Shown in pieces: positions 1-7,672 of a stretch of 64,000 bases of DNA. Position 1 is the first letter of the stretch. Each line of letters starts with the position of its first letter. The stretch covers positions 1-64,000 of the forward strand of contig NZ_PVNP01000003.1 of assembly GCF_002993365.1 (NCBI RefSeq), read 5' to 3'. The translations under genes and the position numbers were made by a program. The notes under the pieces were generated by a model that was not told the DNA's origin, ran no database searches, and saw only the letters and a list, made by a program, of their open reading frames with translations. Source of the DNA: Marisediminitalea alba (GTDB taxonomy: Bacteria; Pseudomonadota; Gammaproteobacteria; Enterobacterales; Alteromonadaceae).

Positions 1-205
1 GGTTAGTCAGCCTTCTCAGGAGATCCCGGATAGCGCCTTTGGCGCTTCCGGGATAACAAACGCATACTGTTTAGGTTAGTCAGCCTTCTCAGGAGATCCC
101 GGATAGCGCCTTTGGCGCTTCCGGGATAACAAACGCGATACTATTTAGGTTAGTCAGCCTTCTCAGGAGATCCCGGATAGCGCCTTTGGCGCTTCCGGGA
201 TAACT
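1..205. repeat. Tandem array of three REP-like hairpin units
   Basis: Three near-identical direct copies begin at 1, 74 and 148 (period 73-74 bp; the third is cut short near 205). The window opens exactly at a unit boundary, so more copies may lie upstream. Each unit holds GGAG followed by a hairpin. In copy 1 the outer stem ATCCCGGA (23-30) pairs with TCCGGGAT (47-54), the inner stem AGCGCC (32-37) pairs with GGCGCT (41-46), T31 is bulged and the loop is TTT. A 5' GGAG or GTAG before a bulged palindrome is typical of REP elements mobilised by REP-associated tyrosine transposases (RAYTs). No such gene is in the window. The array lies just past the hinT stop codon and may stop transcription or protect the 3' end of the mRNA (inference). 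Confidence 0.85.
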
Positions 206-226
206 TCGCGCTTAGGCGCGAAGTTA
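201..226 (-). terminator. Perfect 11-bp hairpin overlapping the hinT stop codon
   Basis: The sequence from 201 to 211 is the exact inverse complement of 216 to 226, with a four-base loop. The stem includes the hinT stop codon (224-226). There is no clear U-tract on the minus strand, so it is a weak intrinsic terminator by itself, but it is followed at once by the REP-like hairpins. Confidence 0.5.
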
Positions 227-592
227 CTCTAAATGCTTGGGTTTATCTGTGTATGGAGGCCAGCCCATCATTTTCCCGGCCAGAACATGTAAATGGATGT
301 GATAAACGGTTTGGCCACCAAACTCATTACAGTTCATTACCGCACGGTAACCCTCTTCGGCAAAGCCCATGTCCTTAGCCAGTTTGGCTGCTACTGTGTA
401 GAGATGGCCGACCACCGCTTCATCTTCTTCGCTGATGTCATTAATGGTGGCAATCTGCTTTTTAGGAATGACCAGAAAATGAATCGGTGCCTGCGGATTG
501 ATATCTTTGAAGGCTAACGCCTTGTCGTCCTCGTACAAAATATCTGCCGGGATAGACTTATCAATAATCTTATCAAAAATAGTTTCAGCCAT
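224..592 (-). CDS. HIT-family purine nucleoside phosphoramidase HinT
   Basis: This 122-residue cytosolic protein has the normal length for HinT, which hydrolyses AMP-lysine and related adenosine phosphoramidates. The histidine triad H-I-H-L-H lies at residues 98-102, with the usual NFNEFGGQT-like stretch just before it. The N-terminal FDKIIDKSIPA start is typical of the family. It is the last gene of a minus-strand run folB-folK-uppP-hinT, 29 bp after uppP. Nothing is unusual in the protein. Its 3' end runs into a hairpin and a tandem REP-like array. Confidence 0.93.
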   Translation of the reverse strand: MAETIFDKIIDKSIPADILYEDDKALAFKDINPQAPIHFLVIPKKQIATINDISEEDEAVVGHLYTVAAKLAKDMGFAEEGYRAVMNCNEFGGQTVYHIHLHVLAGKMMGWPPYTDKPKHLE

Positions 593-621
593 TTGTTATC
601 TCCATCAAATCGATACAGGGC

Positions 622-1422
622 TTACCAGAATATAAAGGCAATCAGCACGACGCCAAGCAGTAAGCGGTATATCACAAACGGTAACATACCGATGCGGCTT
701 ATCCAGCTCAGGAACAAAAAGATGCACAGATAAGCACTAACAAAGGAAAAGCCTGCACCATAAATTAATGCCGACCAATCCACAGCTTCATTAGCTTCGA
801 GCAGGTCTTTTACTGCTAGTAATCCGGCTCCGAGAATCACCGGAATAGACAGTAAAAACGAAAAGCGCGCCGCACTTTCCCGATTTAAGCCCAACATTAA
901 ACCCGCTGTCATCGTAATGCCTGAACGGGATGTACCCGGAATTAATGCCAGCATCTGGGCCAGACCAATAATAATGGTCTGACGCAGTGTCAGTTGTTCC
1001 AGCTTCTGCACATGTTTAGCTTTTACATCGGCGTACCACAGTAGTAAGCCAAACAGGATTGTCGTGGTAGCAATTACCGCGGCACTGCGCGCATGGGTTT
1101 CGATCAGGTCTTTCAGTAAAAAGCCGGCGATTACTGCCGGTATAGTGCCAATTACCACAAACCAGGCAAGCTTGCTGTCGGTGGTTTGTTGTTTGCTAAA
1201 TCCATGCTTAAAGAAGGCCCCTGTCATTTGCAGGATGTCATTACGGAAGTAAATCATTACTGCCAGTAAACTGCCCACGTGCACAGCTACATCGAATGCC
1301 AGGCCCTGATTACGCCAGCCGAGCACTTCGGCAGGTAAAATCAAATGGGCGGAACTACTGATAGGTAAAAATTCGGTAAGGCCCTGGATAATGGCCAGAA
1401 CAATAATTTCGAAAAGCGTCAT
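622..1422 (-). CDS. Undecaprenyl-diphosphatase UppP (BacA)
   Basis: An integral membrane enzyme that dephosphorylates undecaprenyl pyrophosphate, recycling the lipid carrier for peptidoglycan and other surface polymers; overproduction of this family gives bacitracin resistance. The glutamate-rich motif [11 protein letters not shown] near the N-terminus and the later IPGTSRSG motif are both intact, and the rest is a series of hydrophobic helices. The frame is open to 1440, but I prefer the ATG at 1422: it overlaps the folK stop as ATGA, has GGAG upstream, and gives 266 residues starting [14 protein letters not shown], which fits the family. It is probably translationally coupled to folK. Confidence 0.93.
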   Translation of the reverse strand: MTLFEIIVLAIIQGLTEFLPISSSAHLILPAEVLGWRNQGLAFDVAVHVGSLLAVMIYFRNDILQMTGAFFKHGFSKQQTTDSKLAWFVVIGTIPAVIAGFLLKDLIETHARSAAVIATTTILFGLLLWYADVKAKHVQKLEQLTLRQTIIIGLAQMLALIPGTSRSGITMTAGLMLGLNRESAARFSFLLSIPVILGAGLLAVKDLLEANEAVDWSALIYGAGFSFVSAYLCIFLFLSWISRIGMLPFVIYRLLLGVVLIAFIFW

Positions 1423-1925
1423 CCCTGGGGTGAACTCCATTTAAAATCGACAGGTGTGGTTAGCTGCTTGCTGTGATCAAAGGCCTGCCAAAGTTGCGAG
1501 AACGTTTTGCCTACTACCGGATGGCGCATATCCGGGGCAATATCAGCCAGCGGCCGTAGTACAAACGCGCGCTGGAGAATTTCCGCTCTGGGCAGCGTCA
1601 CCGGCGCATCACACACCATTTGATCGAAGCACAATAAATCTAAATCCATTGTGCGTGAACAGTGCTTTTTATACCAGTCTTTTCGCCCGTATTCGGCTTC
1701 TAATTGTTTGAATAACTGATAAATAGCCTCCAGCGATAAGCTGGTATCCACTCGTGCCACCCAGTTGTAAAATCCCGGCCCGTCAAAGCCCTCTGCCGGG
1801 CAATCATAAACCGGTGATACCAGCACATTGTCAAAGTACTGGTGCAGCAACCGGTAAGCTTCGCGGGTATGAAACTCACGCTCAATGTTTGAGCCAATAC
1901 CAATAAAAACCTGATGCAGGCTCAC
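1419..1925 (-). CDS. 2-amino-4-hydroxy-6-hydroxymethyldihydropteridine diphosphokinase FolK
   Basis: It transfers pyrophosphate from ATP to 6-hydroxymethyl-7,8-dihydropterin in folate synthesis, in the cytosol. The N-terminal FIGIGSN segment and the HPPK signature around [12 protein letters not shown] are present. The open frame reaches 1973, but the family starts just before the GSN motif. A GTG at 1925 begins one base after the folB stop (1927-1929) and has GAGG upstream within folB, so I take GTG 1925 as the start (168 residues). It sits between folB, which makes the preceding intermediate, and uppP, with which it overlaps by four bases. Confidence 0.9.
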   Translation of the reverse strand: MSLHQVFIGIGSNIEREFHTREAYRLLHQYFDNVLVSPVYDCPAEGFDGPGFYNWVARVDTSLSLEAIYQLFKQLEAEYGRKDWYKKHCSRTMDLDLLCFDQMVCDAPVTLPRAEILQRAFVLRPLADIAPDMRHPVVGKTFSQLWQAFDHSKQLTTPVDFKWSSPQG

Positions 1926-1926
1926 T

Positions 1927-2283
1927 TTATTTGCCCGCCTCGTGGGTAATACGGATACCGACCTTAAGGGCATCGGGTAATATCCCCGGCTTTTCGATCG
2001 TCAGTACCAGTTTTTGGATGGGAAAGGCACTGCATACTGCACTGATAATGGCATTGGCAAACGCTTCAAGTAATTCAAAGGAAGAGTCGATACCCACTTG
2101 CTTAACGGTTTCTGCAACCGCTGCATAATCGATAGTGTGAGCCACATCGTCTGACTGCATAGCTGCGCTCAGGTCGGCATCGATCAGCAGATCGATAATA
2201 AGTACGGTATTTTGCGTGCGTTCCCAGTCATATACGCCTATCAGGGTAGGCACTTCCAGCCCTTCGATAAATATTTGCTGCAT
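1927..2283 (-). CDS. Dihydroneopterin aldolase FolB
   Basis: FolB converts 7,8-dihydroneopterin to 6-hydroxymethyldihydropterin and glycolaldehyde, one step before FolK. Family motifs are GVYDWER near residue 16, TIDYAAVAETV in the middle, LLEAFANAI, and EKPGIL with the conserved lysine near the C-terminus. The frame opens at 2325, but the ATG at 2283 gives MQQIFIEGLEVPTLIGVYDWE, matching the usual start, for 118 residues. It heads the minus-strand operon and is divergent from plsY across about 200 bp in which I see no clear promoter. Confidence 0.9.
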   Translation of the reverse strand: MQQIFIEGLEVPTLIGVYDWERTQNTVLIIDLLIDADLSAAMQSDDVAHTIDYAAVAETVKQVGIDSSFELLEAFANAIISAVCSAFPIQKLVLTIEKPGILPDALKVGIRITHEAGK

Positions 2284-2480
2284 TGTTTGCTGCACCTTAA
2301 ATCTCATTTTTTGCGAGTATAGCATTGGCGTTGCAGATTACGCGATCCCGGTAATCATGGCCAGTCCGGCCAGCTCACAGAACGTTTTATAACTATCACA
2401 CATAGCGTCACAATGTCTGGCTTTGCGGGCGATATTCTAGTAGTGTGTGCACACTTTTCATACATAGTTGGAGCATTGGC

Positions 2481-3083
2481 TTGATTGCACTCAGTCTGTT
2501 AATGATTGGCGTTGCCTACCTGATAGGCTCTGTTAGCAGTGCAGTATTGGTCAGCCGTGCTTTTCGATTACCTGATCCGCGCCGACATGGCTCGGGCAAC
2601 CCCGGTGCCACCAATGTTTACCGCCTCGGTGGTCGGGTTCCAGCTTTACTGGTGCTAATTATCGACGTCCTGAAAGGTACCATTCCGGTGTATTCGGCCT
2701 TTTTTATGGGGCTTGCCCCGGTGGCCCTGGGTTTTATTGCCATAGCTGCTTGTCTGGGTCATATCTTCCCGCTCTATTTTAATTTTGCCGGCGGTAAAGG
2801 CGTCGCTACGGCATTTGGCGCTATGTTGCCAATTGGACCAGCGCTGGCCGGTTCGCTGATTGCCAGCTGGGCGGTTGTGGTGTTTATCTGGGGATATTCT
2901 TCACTGGGCGCTATTGTTACCGTGCTACTGGCGCCAGTGTTTACCTGGTTTATCAAGCCTACTTACACCATACCGGTGGCCATGCTGTCGGTGCTGATCA
3001 TATTCAGGCACAAAGAAAATATTCAGCGCTTGCTCAAAGGCGAAGAGAGTAAAGTCTGGGATAAAGGCAAAGCCAACGAGTAG
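2481..3083 (+). CDS. Acyl-phosphate:glycerol-3-phosphate acyltransferase PlsY
   Basis: A polytopic inner-membrane enzyme that acylates glycerol-3-phosphate from acyl-phosphate, the first committed step of phospholipid synthesis. Conserved loops are visible: SGNPGATN (residues 38-45), GHIFP (93-97) and GGKGVAT (104-110). The frame is open from an ATG at 2445, but a TTG at 2481 lies seven bases after TTGGAG. It gives a 200-residue protein that aligns end to end with what I recall of Escherichia coli PlsY, so I choose the TTG. It is convergent with the thioredoxin fusion gene, only three bases apart, without an obvious terminator. Confidence 0.9.
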   Translation: MIALSLLMIGVAYLIGSVSSAVLVSRAFRLPDPRRHGSGNPGATNVYRLGGRVPALLVLIIDVLKGTIPVYSAFFMGLAPVALGFIAIAACLGHIFPLYFNFAGGKGVATAFGAMLPIGPALAGSLIASWAVVVFIWGYSSLGAIVTVLLAPVFTWFIKPTYTIPVAMLSVLIIFRHKENIQRLLKGEESKVWDKGKANE

Positions 3084-3086
3084 GCG

Positions 3087-3911
3087 TTACTCTTCAGGGG
3101 TACTTTGCGTAAGTTGTTGCAATGCGTAATCAAGACTTGCTGTTGAGACACCGCCTACATGGCGATACAGTAACTTACCTTGTGGCGAATAAAACAGCGT
3201 GGTGGGCAATACCGCCACGCCGAAAGCTTCACTTACGGCTCCGCTGGTATCAAGCAGGACGTTTTCGAGTTTAAGGCCCTGGCTATTGAGAAAGTCATTA
3301 ACTTCGGCAGCCGACTCCCCCTGATTTAAAAAAATAAAATGCAGATTAGGGTAATTTTGCTGGGCCTGTTCAAGCACTGGCATTTCGCGGCGACATGGCG
3401 GGCACCAGGTAGCCCACACATTCAGTACAATGGGCTTATCCGTAAAGGCTGCAAAGTCCACCGTTTGAAGAACATTATTCTGCACCACCGGTAACGGCAT
3501 GGTCGTGCTGCGATTTACCCAGTTAACCCCAATATAAACCGGCAACATACAAGCGGCAGTGAGCAGAACAACTTTCACTGAAGGCTTGCGGGTAACAGGC
3601 AGTTTATGCACACGCCATATCAGTACCAGTGCCCCGGCTATCAATCCGGCCTGGGGCAAAAAGCCGCCATCGCGAATATCCAGCATGGCCAGCAAGTCAA
3701 ATTGATATTGTGGCCACATGCGCCAGATAAATCCGGCTCTGGCGCCAAGGAGTGCCGCCACAAAAACACTGAACAGGGTGTTTTCTACCTGCGCGCGTAG
3801 TGGCTTTTCTTTTACGACCAGACGAAGCCAGACAAGTGCGAGGAACAAAGCTCCCCACACCAGAACATAGTCGATAGCCAGACCTACCGGCCCTATCGAC
3901 AAGCTATGCAA
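3087..3911 (-). CDS. Fusion of an Lgt-like membrane domain with a TlpA-type thioredoxin domain
   Basis: The first 130 or so residues are hydrophobic and resemble the N-terminal part of prolipoprotein diacylglyceryl transferase: an IGP-G-AI start, GARAGFIW near 56-63, and GGFLPQAGLIAG near 82-93. The position of the catalytic histidine of Lgt (SFHGGLIG) appears to be glutamine, and the C-terminal half of Lgt is missing, so transferase activity is unlikely. From about 150 follows a thioredoxin domain with W-C-P-P-C at 169-173 and a cis-proline segment (VLPTTLF), as in TlpA/ResA/DsbE reductases. The expected topology places the thioredoxin domain in the periplasm as a membrane-anchored reductase. 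It is the last gene after an AhpD-like CxxC protein. The fusion is seen; its role is inference. Confidence 0.8.
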   Translation of the reverse strand: MHSLSIGPVGLAIDYVLVWGALFLALVWLRLVVKEKPLRAQVENTLFSVFVAALLGARAGFIWRMWPQYQFDLLAMLDIRDGGFLPQAGLIAGALVLIWRVHKLPVTRKPSVKVVLLTAACMLPVYIGVNWVNRSTTMPLPVVQNNVLQTVDFAAFTDKPIVLNVWATWCPPCRREMPVLEQAQQNYPNLHFIFLNQGESAAEVNDFLNSQGLKLENVLLDTSGAVSEAFGVAVLPTTLFYSPQGKLLYRHVGGVSTASLDYALQQLTQSTPEE

Positions 3912-3934
3912 GCCGGTTCAACCGGCAAGAGTGA

Positions 3935-4285
3935 TTAAGCGCTGGCTTCACTGAACTGTTCATAAGCCAGCATGGCATCTGCGGCGTACATCAGCGACGG
4001 ACCACCTCCCATGTAGACCGCCATGCCCAGCGTTTCCTCGATTTCCTGCTTGGTTGCACCAAGCTCCACCAGAGCTTTAACGTGAAAGCCGATGCAACCG
4101 TCACAGCGGGTAGATACGCCGATTGCCAGGGCGATGAGTTCTTTGGTTTTCTTGTCCAGTACGCCATCTTTGGTAGCGGCTTGCGCCATGGCAGAAAAGC
4201 CCTGCATGGTATCGCTGATATCACTGCGTAATGCTTTTAAATTACTGGAAATACGTTGGGTAATTTCGGGATAAGACTTACTCAT
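3935..4285 (-). CDS. Carboxymuconolactone decarboxylase-family (AhpD-like) protein
   Basis: A 116-residue protein of the CMD/AhpD fold. The redox motif C61-x-x-C64 (STRCDGCIGFH) is followed by a histidine at 68, the arrangement of the peroxidase-type active site of AhpD rather than of true decarboxylases. The start at 4285 has GAGG eight bases upstream; a GTG two codons earlier is less likely. It lies 17 bp after the phosphodiesterase gene and 23 bp before the thioredoxin fusion. All three are probably co-transcribed, which suggests a thiol-redox role. The substrate is unknown. Confidence 0.85.
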   Translation of the reverse strand: MSKSYPEITQRISSNLKALRSDISDTMQGFSAMAQAATKDGVLDKKTKELIALAIGVSTRCDGCIGFHVKALVELGATKQEIEETLGMAVYMGGGPSLMYAADAMLAYEQFSEASA

Positions 4286-4302
4286 TTTCACGACCTCGTA
4301 GG

Positions 4303-5517
4303 TTACTGTTCAGCCAGCGCCTGATTGAGTATGTCCAGCTTACCGTCGATGGGGCGGAGCAACTCAAGTCCCAGCACTTTTGCCAATGCCGGATACACCT
4401 CCAGATTACTGAAGCGCGGAAGGCGTTGCCCTTGCTTAAAGGCAGGCCCGGCAGCGACAAACGTTGCCCCCATGTCCGGATGTTCAGGCAGATAGCCATG
4501 ACCGCCCGGACCAATACGGCTGTCTTTATTTTTAGCAAACCGGGCCGGTGCATCAATGGTAATGATAATATCACCGGTACGCGGATTATGCGGCATGTGA
4601 TAATGGTTTCGTTGATTTTCATCAAACACTCTGACTCCGGGCAGTGCTAATGCTCGCAACGCCTCTTCCTGCTTTTTAACGTCCGCCTCGCTGACACCGT
4701 CTTTGGCGTACAAGAGTATTTGTTCGCCTTCGTTGAGTACCAGAAAGTCATCGCTGATATTCAGCTCGTCCTGATAAATTATCCGGCTGGTATCTACCGC
4801 GTTCATGCCGTGATCAGACACCAGGATTAGGTTAACCTTAATTGGCAAAGCCTGAATACGTTCATACAACTGGCCAATCAGCGCATCAATTTTTTGCACG
4901 GCGGCAAAAGTCTGCGGTGCGTCCGGACCATAATCGTGCCCCACGGTATCGACTAAAGAGAAGTAACCGGCAATAAACACCGGGCGGGTCGCATCCGGAT
5001 AGGTCAGCCATTCAATGATCTGATCAATACGCTGCTGATAGTCTGAATATTTGGAATAGTGAAAATGATAAGAAGGTAACTGCCCGCCAATCCGTGCGTC
5101 TGACTCCGGCCAGAAGTAGGTGGCTGCCGGGTAACCATGGGTTTCTACCAGATTCCAGAACGGCATCGCCGTGATCCAGGTGCTGTCTTTGTAAGCTTCC
5201 CCCATGGAGTAGTAAGCATGGCGGCTTTTATCATAAAAACGGTTGTTCACAATACCGTGATTAACCGGCAACAGGCCGGTCAGCAGCGAAATATGATTAG
5301 GAAAAGTATTGGCCGGATACACCGGCTGCATGCTTTCAGCGCGAACACCGCGAGCGGCAATATTGGCCATAGCCCGGGCCTGATGCTTGTCGATATAGTC
5401 GTGACGAAAGCCATCGATTGAGATTAATACCACATGCTGTTCCGGACGTTCAGCATGTACATTCAGACTAAGAAGAATCAGGCAGCCAAGTAGACTGCGC
5501 CAGCTAAAAAATGTCAT
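4303..5517 (-). CDS. Secreted NPP-type phosphodiesterase of the alkaline phosphatase superfamily
   Basis: A signal peptide (to about HA before ERPEQHVVLISIDGFRHDY) precedes a type I phosphodiesterase/nucleotide pyrophosphatase domain. The metal-binding aspartate is in SIDGFRHDY (about residue 35) and the nucleophilic threonine is in PANTFPNH (about 71). Later metal ligands are in VDTVGHDYGP, VSDHGM and the C-terminal PGGHGYLPEHPDMGA. Family members cleave phosphodiester or pyrophosphate bonds in nucleotides or phospholipids; the substrate here is unknown and the location should be periplasmic. I choose ATG 5517 (404 residues) over a TTG at 5535; neither has a strong ribosome binding site. It starts 44 bp after the tsaD stop. 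Confidence 0.88.
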   Translation of the reverse strand: MTFFSWRSLLGCLILLSLNVHAERPEQHVVLISIDGFRHDYIDKHQARAMANIAARGVRAESMQPVYPANTFPNHISLLTGLLPVNHGIVNNRFYDKSRHAYYSMGEAYKDSTWITAMPFWNLVETHGYPAATYFWPESDARIGGQLPSYHFHYSKYSDYQQRIDQIIEWLTYPDATRPVFIAGYFSLVDTVGHDYGPDAPQTFAAVQKIDALIGQLYERIQALPIKVNLILVSDHGMNAVDTSRIIYQDELNISDDFLVLNEGEQILLYAKDGVSEADVKKQEEALRALALPGVRVFDENQRNHYHMPHNPRTGDIIITIDAPARFAKNKDSRIGPGGHGYLPEHPDMGATFVAAGPAFKQGQRLPRFSNLEVYPALAKVLGLELLRPIDGKLDILNQALAEQ

Positions 5518-5561
5518 AAAAGGCTTTGATATCAATTAAAAAGCATAAGATAACACCTTTT

Positions 5562-6578
5562 TTATGACACTGGTGTTAACGAATCAAGCGGCCAGCGAGG
5601 AACTACCGATTCTGACAGAGGAGTGGTTTCACCTGCTTTGAGTCGCTGCAAGCCTGCATACGCTATCATTGCGCCATTATCGGTACAAAAACTTAAGCCC
5701 GGGTAATACACTTCGCCGTTGATATCCTGCATTAATTTGGTCATGGCAGTACGTAGCGAAGTGTTGGCACTCACGCCCCCGGCTATCACCAATCGTTTCA
5801 GTCCGGTTTGTTTAAGTGCCCTTTTACACTTAATAATCAGGGTATCGATTACCGCTTCCTGAAAAGCAAAGGCAATATTGGCCTTGGTTTGATCACTGCC
5901 GTCGGCGTCGCGAATAGTATTGGCAGCAAAGGTTTTAAGACCACTGAAGCTAAAGTCCAGACCAGGGCGGTCGGTCATCGGGCGCGGAAAACTGTAGTGG
6001 CCGCCTTCGCCCTGATCGGCCAGCTTCGCTAGCAGCGGGCCCCCCGGATAATCCAACCCCAGCAGCTTGGCCGTTTTATCAAAGGCTTCACCAGCCGCAT
6101 CGTCGATAGACTCACCGAGTAATTCATAACTGCCGATACCATCTACGCGCACCAGCATGGAATGACCGCCAGACACCAGCAGCGCAACGAAAGGAAACGG
6201 CGGCGGGTTATCTTCCAGCATGGGGGCTAACAAATGCCCTTCCATATGATGCACGCCAATGGTCGGCACATTCCAGGCATAGGCTAACGAACGTCCTACT
6301 GAGGCGCCCACCAGTAATGCGCCAACCAGGCCGGGCCCGCGGGTATAGGCAATACCATCGATATCATCAGAAGAGGAATCCGCATCGCTCAACGCTTTTT
6401 GAATCAGCGGGACGATTTTGCGCACATGGTCTCGGGATGCCAGCTCGGGAACTACGCCACCGTAATCGGCGTGCAACTTAACCTGACTGTATAAGGTATG
6501 CGACAGAAGCCCCTGTTCGTCGTCATAAACAGCAATACCGGTTTCATCACAGGATGTCTCAATACCTAATACGCGCAT
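5562..6578 (-). CDS. tRNA N6-adenosine threonylcarbamoyltransferase subunit TsaD
   Basis: TsaD transfers the threonylcarbamoyl group to A37 of ANN-decoding tRNAs, working with TsaB, TsaE and TsaC in the cytosol. At 338 residues it has the standard length. The N-terminal [11 protein letters not shown] and the metal-binding H-H-M-E-G-H (H111 and H115) are intact, as is SGGHSMLV. It is divergent from rpsU, the usual arrangement in gammaproteobacteria. The minus-strand genes that follow may be read from the same promoter. Confidence 0.95.
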   Translation of the reverse strand: MRVLGIETSCDETGIAVYDDEQGLLSHTLYSQVKLHADYGGVVPELASRDHVRKIVPLIQKALSDADSSSDDIDGIAYTRGPGLVGALLVGASVGRSLAYAWNVPTIGVHHMEGHLLAPMLEDNPPPFPFVALLVSGGHSMLVRVDGIGSYELLGESIDDAAGEAFDKTAKLLGLDYPGGPLLAKLADQGEGGHYSFPRPMTDRPGLDFSFSGLKTFAANTIRDADGSDQTKANIAFAFQEAVIDTLIIKCKRALKQTGLKRLVIAGGVSANTSLRTAMTKLMQDINGEVYYPGLSFCTDNGAMIAYAGLQRLKAGETTPLSESVVPRWPLDSLTPVS

Positions 6579-6718
6579 AGTGTTCTGTTTGCCTTTAGTT
6601 GATCAGATTTAGCAGGGGTGACTGGCTGCGAAGTTTAACCGAATTGGTGAATTCAGGCCACTACGGTGCATTGGGTGTATTATATGGGGCGTTTTGGCTA
6701 TTTTTTTAACACTAAGAC

Positions 6719-6747
6719 TTTACATCCTTGGCGTGAATGATTAGAAT
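6719..6747 (+). promoter_or_regulatory. Sigma-70 promoter of rpsU
   Basis: TTTACA (6719-6724) and TAGAAT (6742-6747) are separated by exactly 17 bp, close to the sigma-70 consensus. It lies about 80 bp before the rpsU start and points into the macromolecular-synthesis operon. The leader between the promoter and rpsU repeats a TTTTAACCCGG sequence twice, about 30 bp apart. Confidence 0.75.
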
Positions 6748-6828
6748 TTCGCACCATTTTTAACCCGGGTGGTTTAAAAGTACCTATTTTAACCCGGACA
6801 TCCTGTTAAGTTTTGAGGTGAATTTTTA

Positions 6829-7044
6829 ATGCCTATCGTTAAAGTTAGAGAAAACGAGCCATTTGACGTAGCACTGCGTCGTTTTAAGCGTTCTTGTGAA
6901 AAAGCCGGTGTTCTGTCAGAAGTTCGTCGTCGTGAATTTTTCGAAAAGCCAACTTGGGAACGTAAGCGCAAGAAAGCAGCTGCTAAAAAGCGTCACCTGA
7001 AAAAGCTGGCTCGCGAAAACGCACGTCGCGTAAAACTGTACTAA
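6829..7044 (+). CDS. Small ribosomal subunit protein bS21
   Basis: A 71-residue, strongly basic protein identical in length to Escherichia coli bS21, with the typical [25 protein letters not shown] start and an arginine/lysine-rich C-terminal half. It sits on the 30S platform near the anti-Shine-Dalgarno end of 16S rRNA. GAGGTG (6815-6820) is a good ribosome binding site. It is the first gene of rpsU-yqeY-dnaG-rpoD. Confidence 0.97.
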   Translation: MPIVKVRENEPFDVALRRFKRSCEKAGVLSEVRRREFFEKPTWERKRKKAAAKKRHLKKLARENARRVKLY

Positions 7045-7118
7045 TTCACCTTTAGTCCAGTTTAGCTGCAATAACATGCAGCAAAAAAACCTGTAAGCAA
7101 CTATCGACTGAGTAACTT

Positions 7119-7562
7119 ATGGCGCTAATCGACGATTTAAAAAATGCACAAAAAGAGGCAATGCGGGCAAAAAACAAGGTCCGTCTTGGCACTATTCGCA
7201 TGGCGTTAGCAGCTATTAAGCAAAAAGAAATCGATGAGCAGGTAACTTTAGGCGATTCTGATATCCTGGCAGTGTTAACCAAAATGGTTAAACAACGCCA
7301 GGATGCTGCCGCGCAGTACGATTCGGCAGGTCGTGAAGACCTGGCGCAAACTGAGCGCTCAGAGATTGTCGAACTCGAGTCTTTCCTGCCCCAGCCTCTT
7401 ACAAAAGAGGAAATTGCCGTGCTGATCGATGAAGCTATGACTTCAACCGGTGCCAGCGGCATGCAAGATATGGGTAAGGTGATGGGTGTGTTAAAACCCC
7501 AGGTACAAGGCCGGGCCGATATGGGCGCACTGAGCGCCCAAATCAAACAGCGTTTAGGGTAA
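7119..7562 (+). CDS. GatB/YqeY-domain protein
   Basis: A 147-residue YqeY-family protein. The domain is related to the C-terminal, tRNA-binding part of the amidotransferase subunit GatB, but this is a stand-alone form whose biochemical role is not established. The body is helical and charged, and the C-terminal part (DMGKVMGVLKPQVQGRADMG) is the conserved family segment. It is inserted between rpsU and dnaG, an arrangement known in several gammaproteobacteria and absent from Escherichia coli. The ribosome binding site is weak. Confidence 0.88.
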   Translation: MALIDDLKNAQKEAMRAKNKVRLGTIRMALAAIKQKEIDEQVTLGDSDILAVLTKMVKQRQDAAAQYDSAGREDLAQTERSEIVELESFLPQPLTKEEIAVLIDEAMTSTGASGMQDMGKVMGVLKPQVQGRADMGALSAQIKQRLG

Positions 7563-7672
7563 ATTACCCAACCCACGCTGGCATTTATGGTAGCGGCGCA
7601 GATCGTTGCGCTTACCACATATCCTGATAAAGTATCCGCAATCCAATACTTCATGGCAGCGTAGTACAATCT

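Noticed and set aside
1..205. CRISPR array
   Set aside because: The repeated unit is 73-74 bp including its linkers, which are nearly identical between copies. There are no unique spacers and no cas genes.
7052..7669. 205-codon minus-strand frame over yqeY
   Set aside because: It lies antisense to a well-supported gene, has a low-complexity Ser/Ala/Arg composition, and matches no family that I know.
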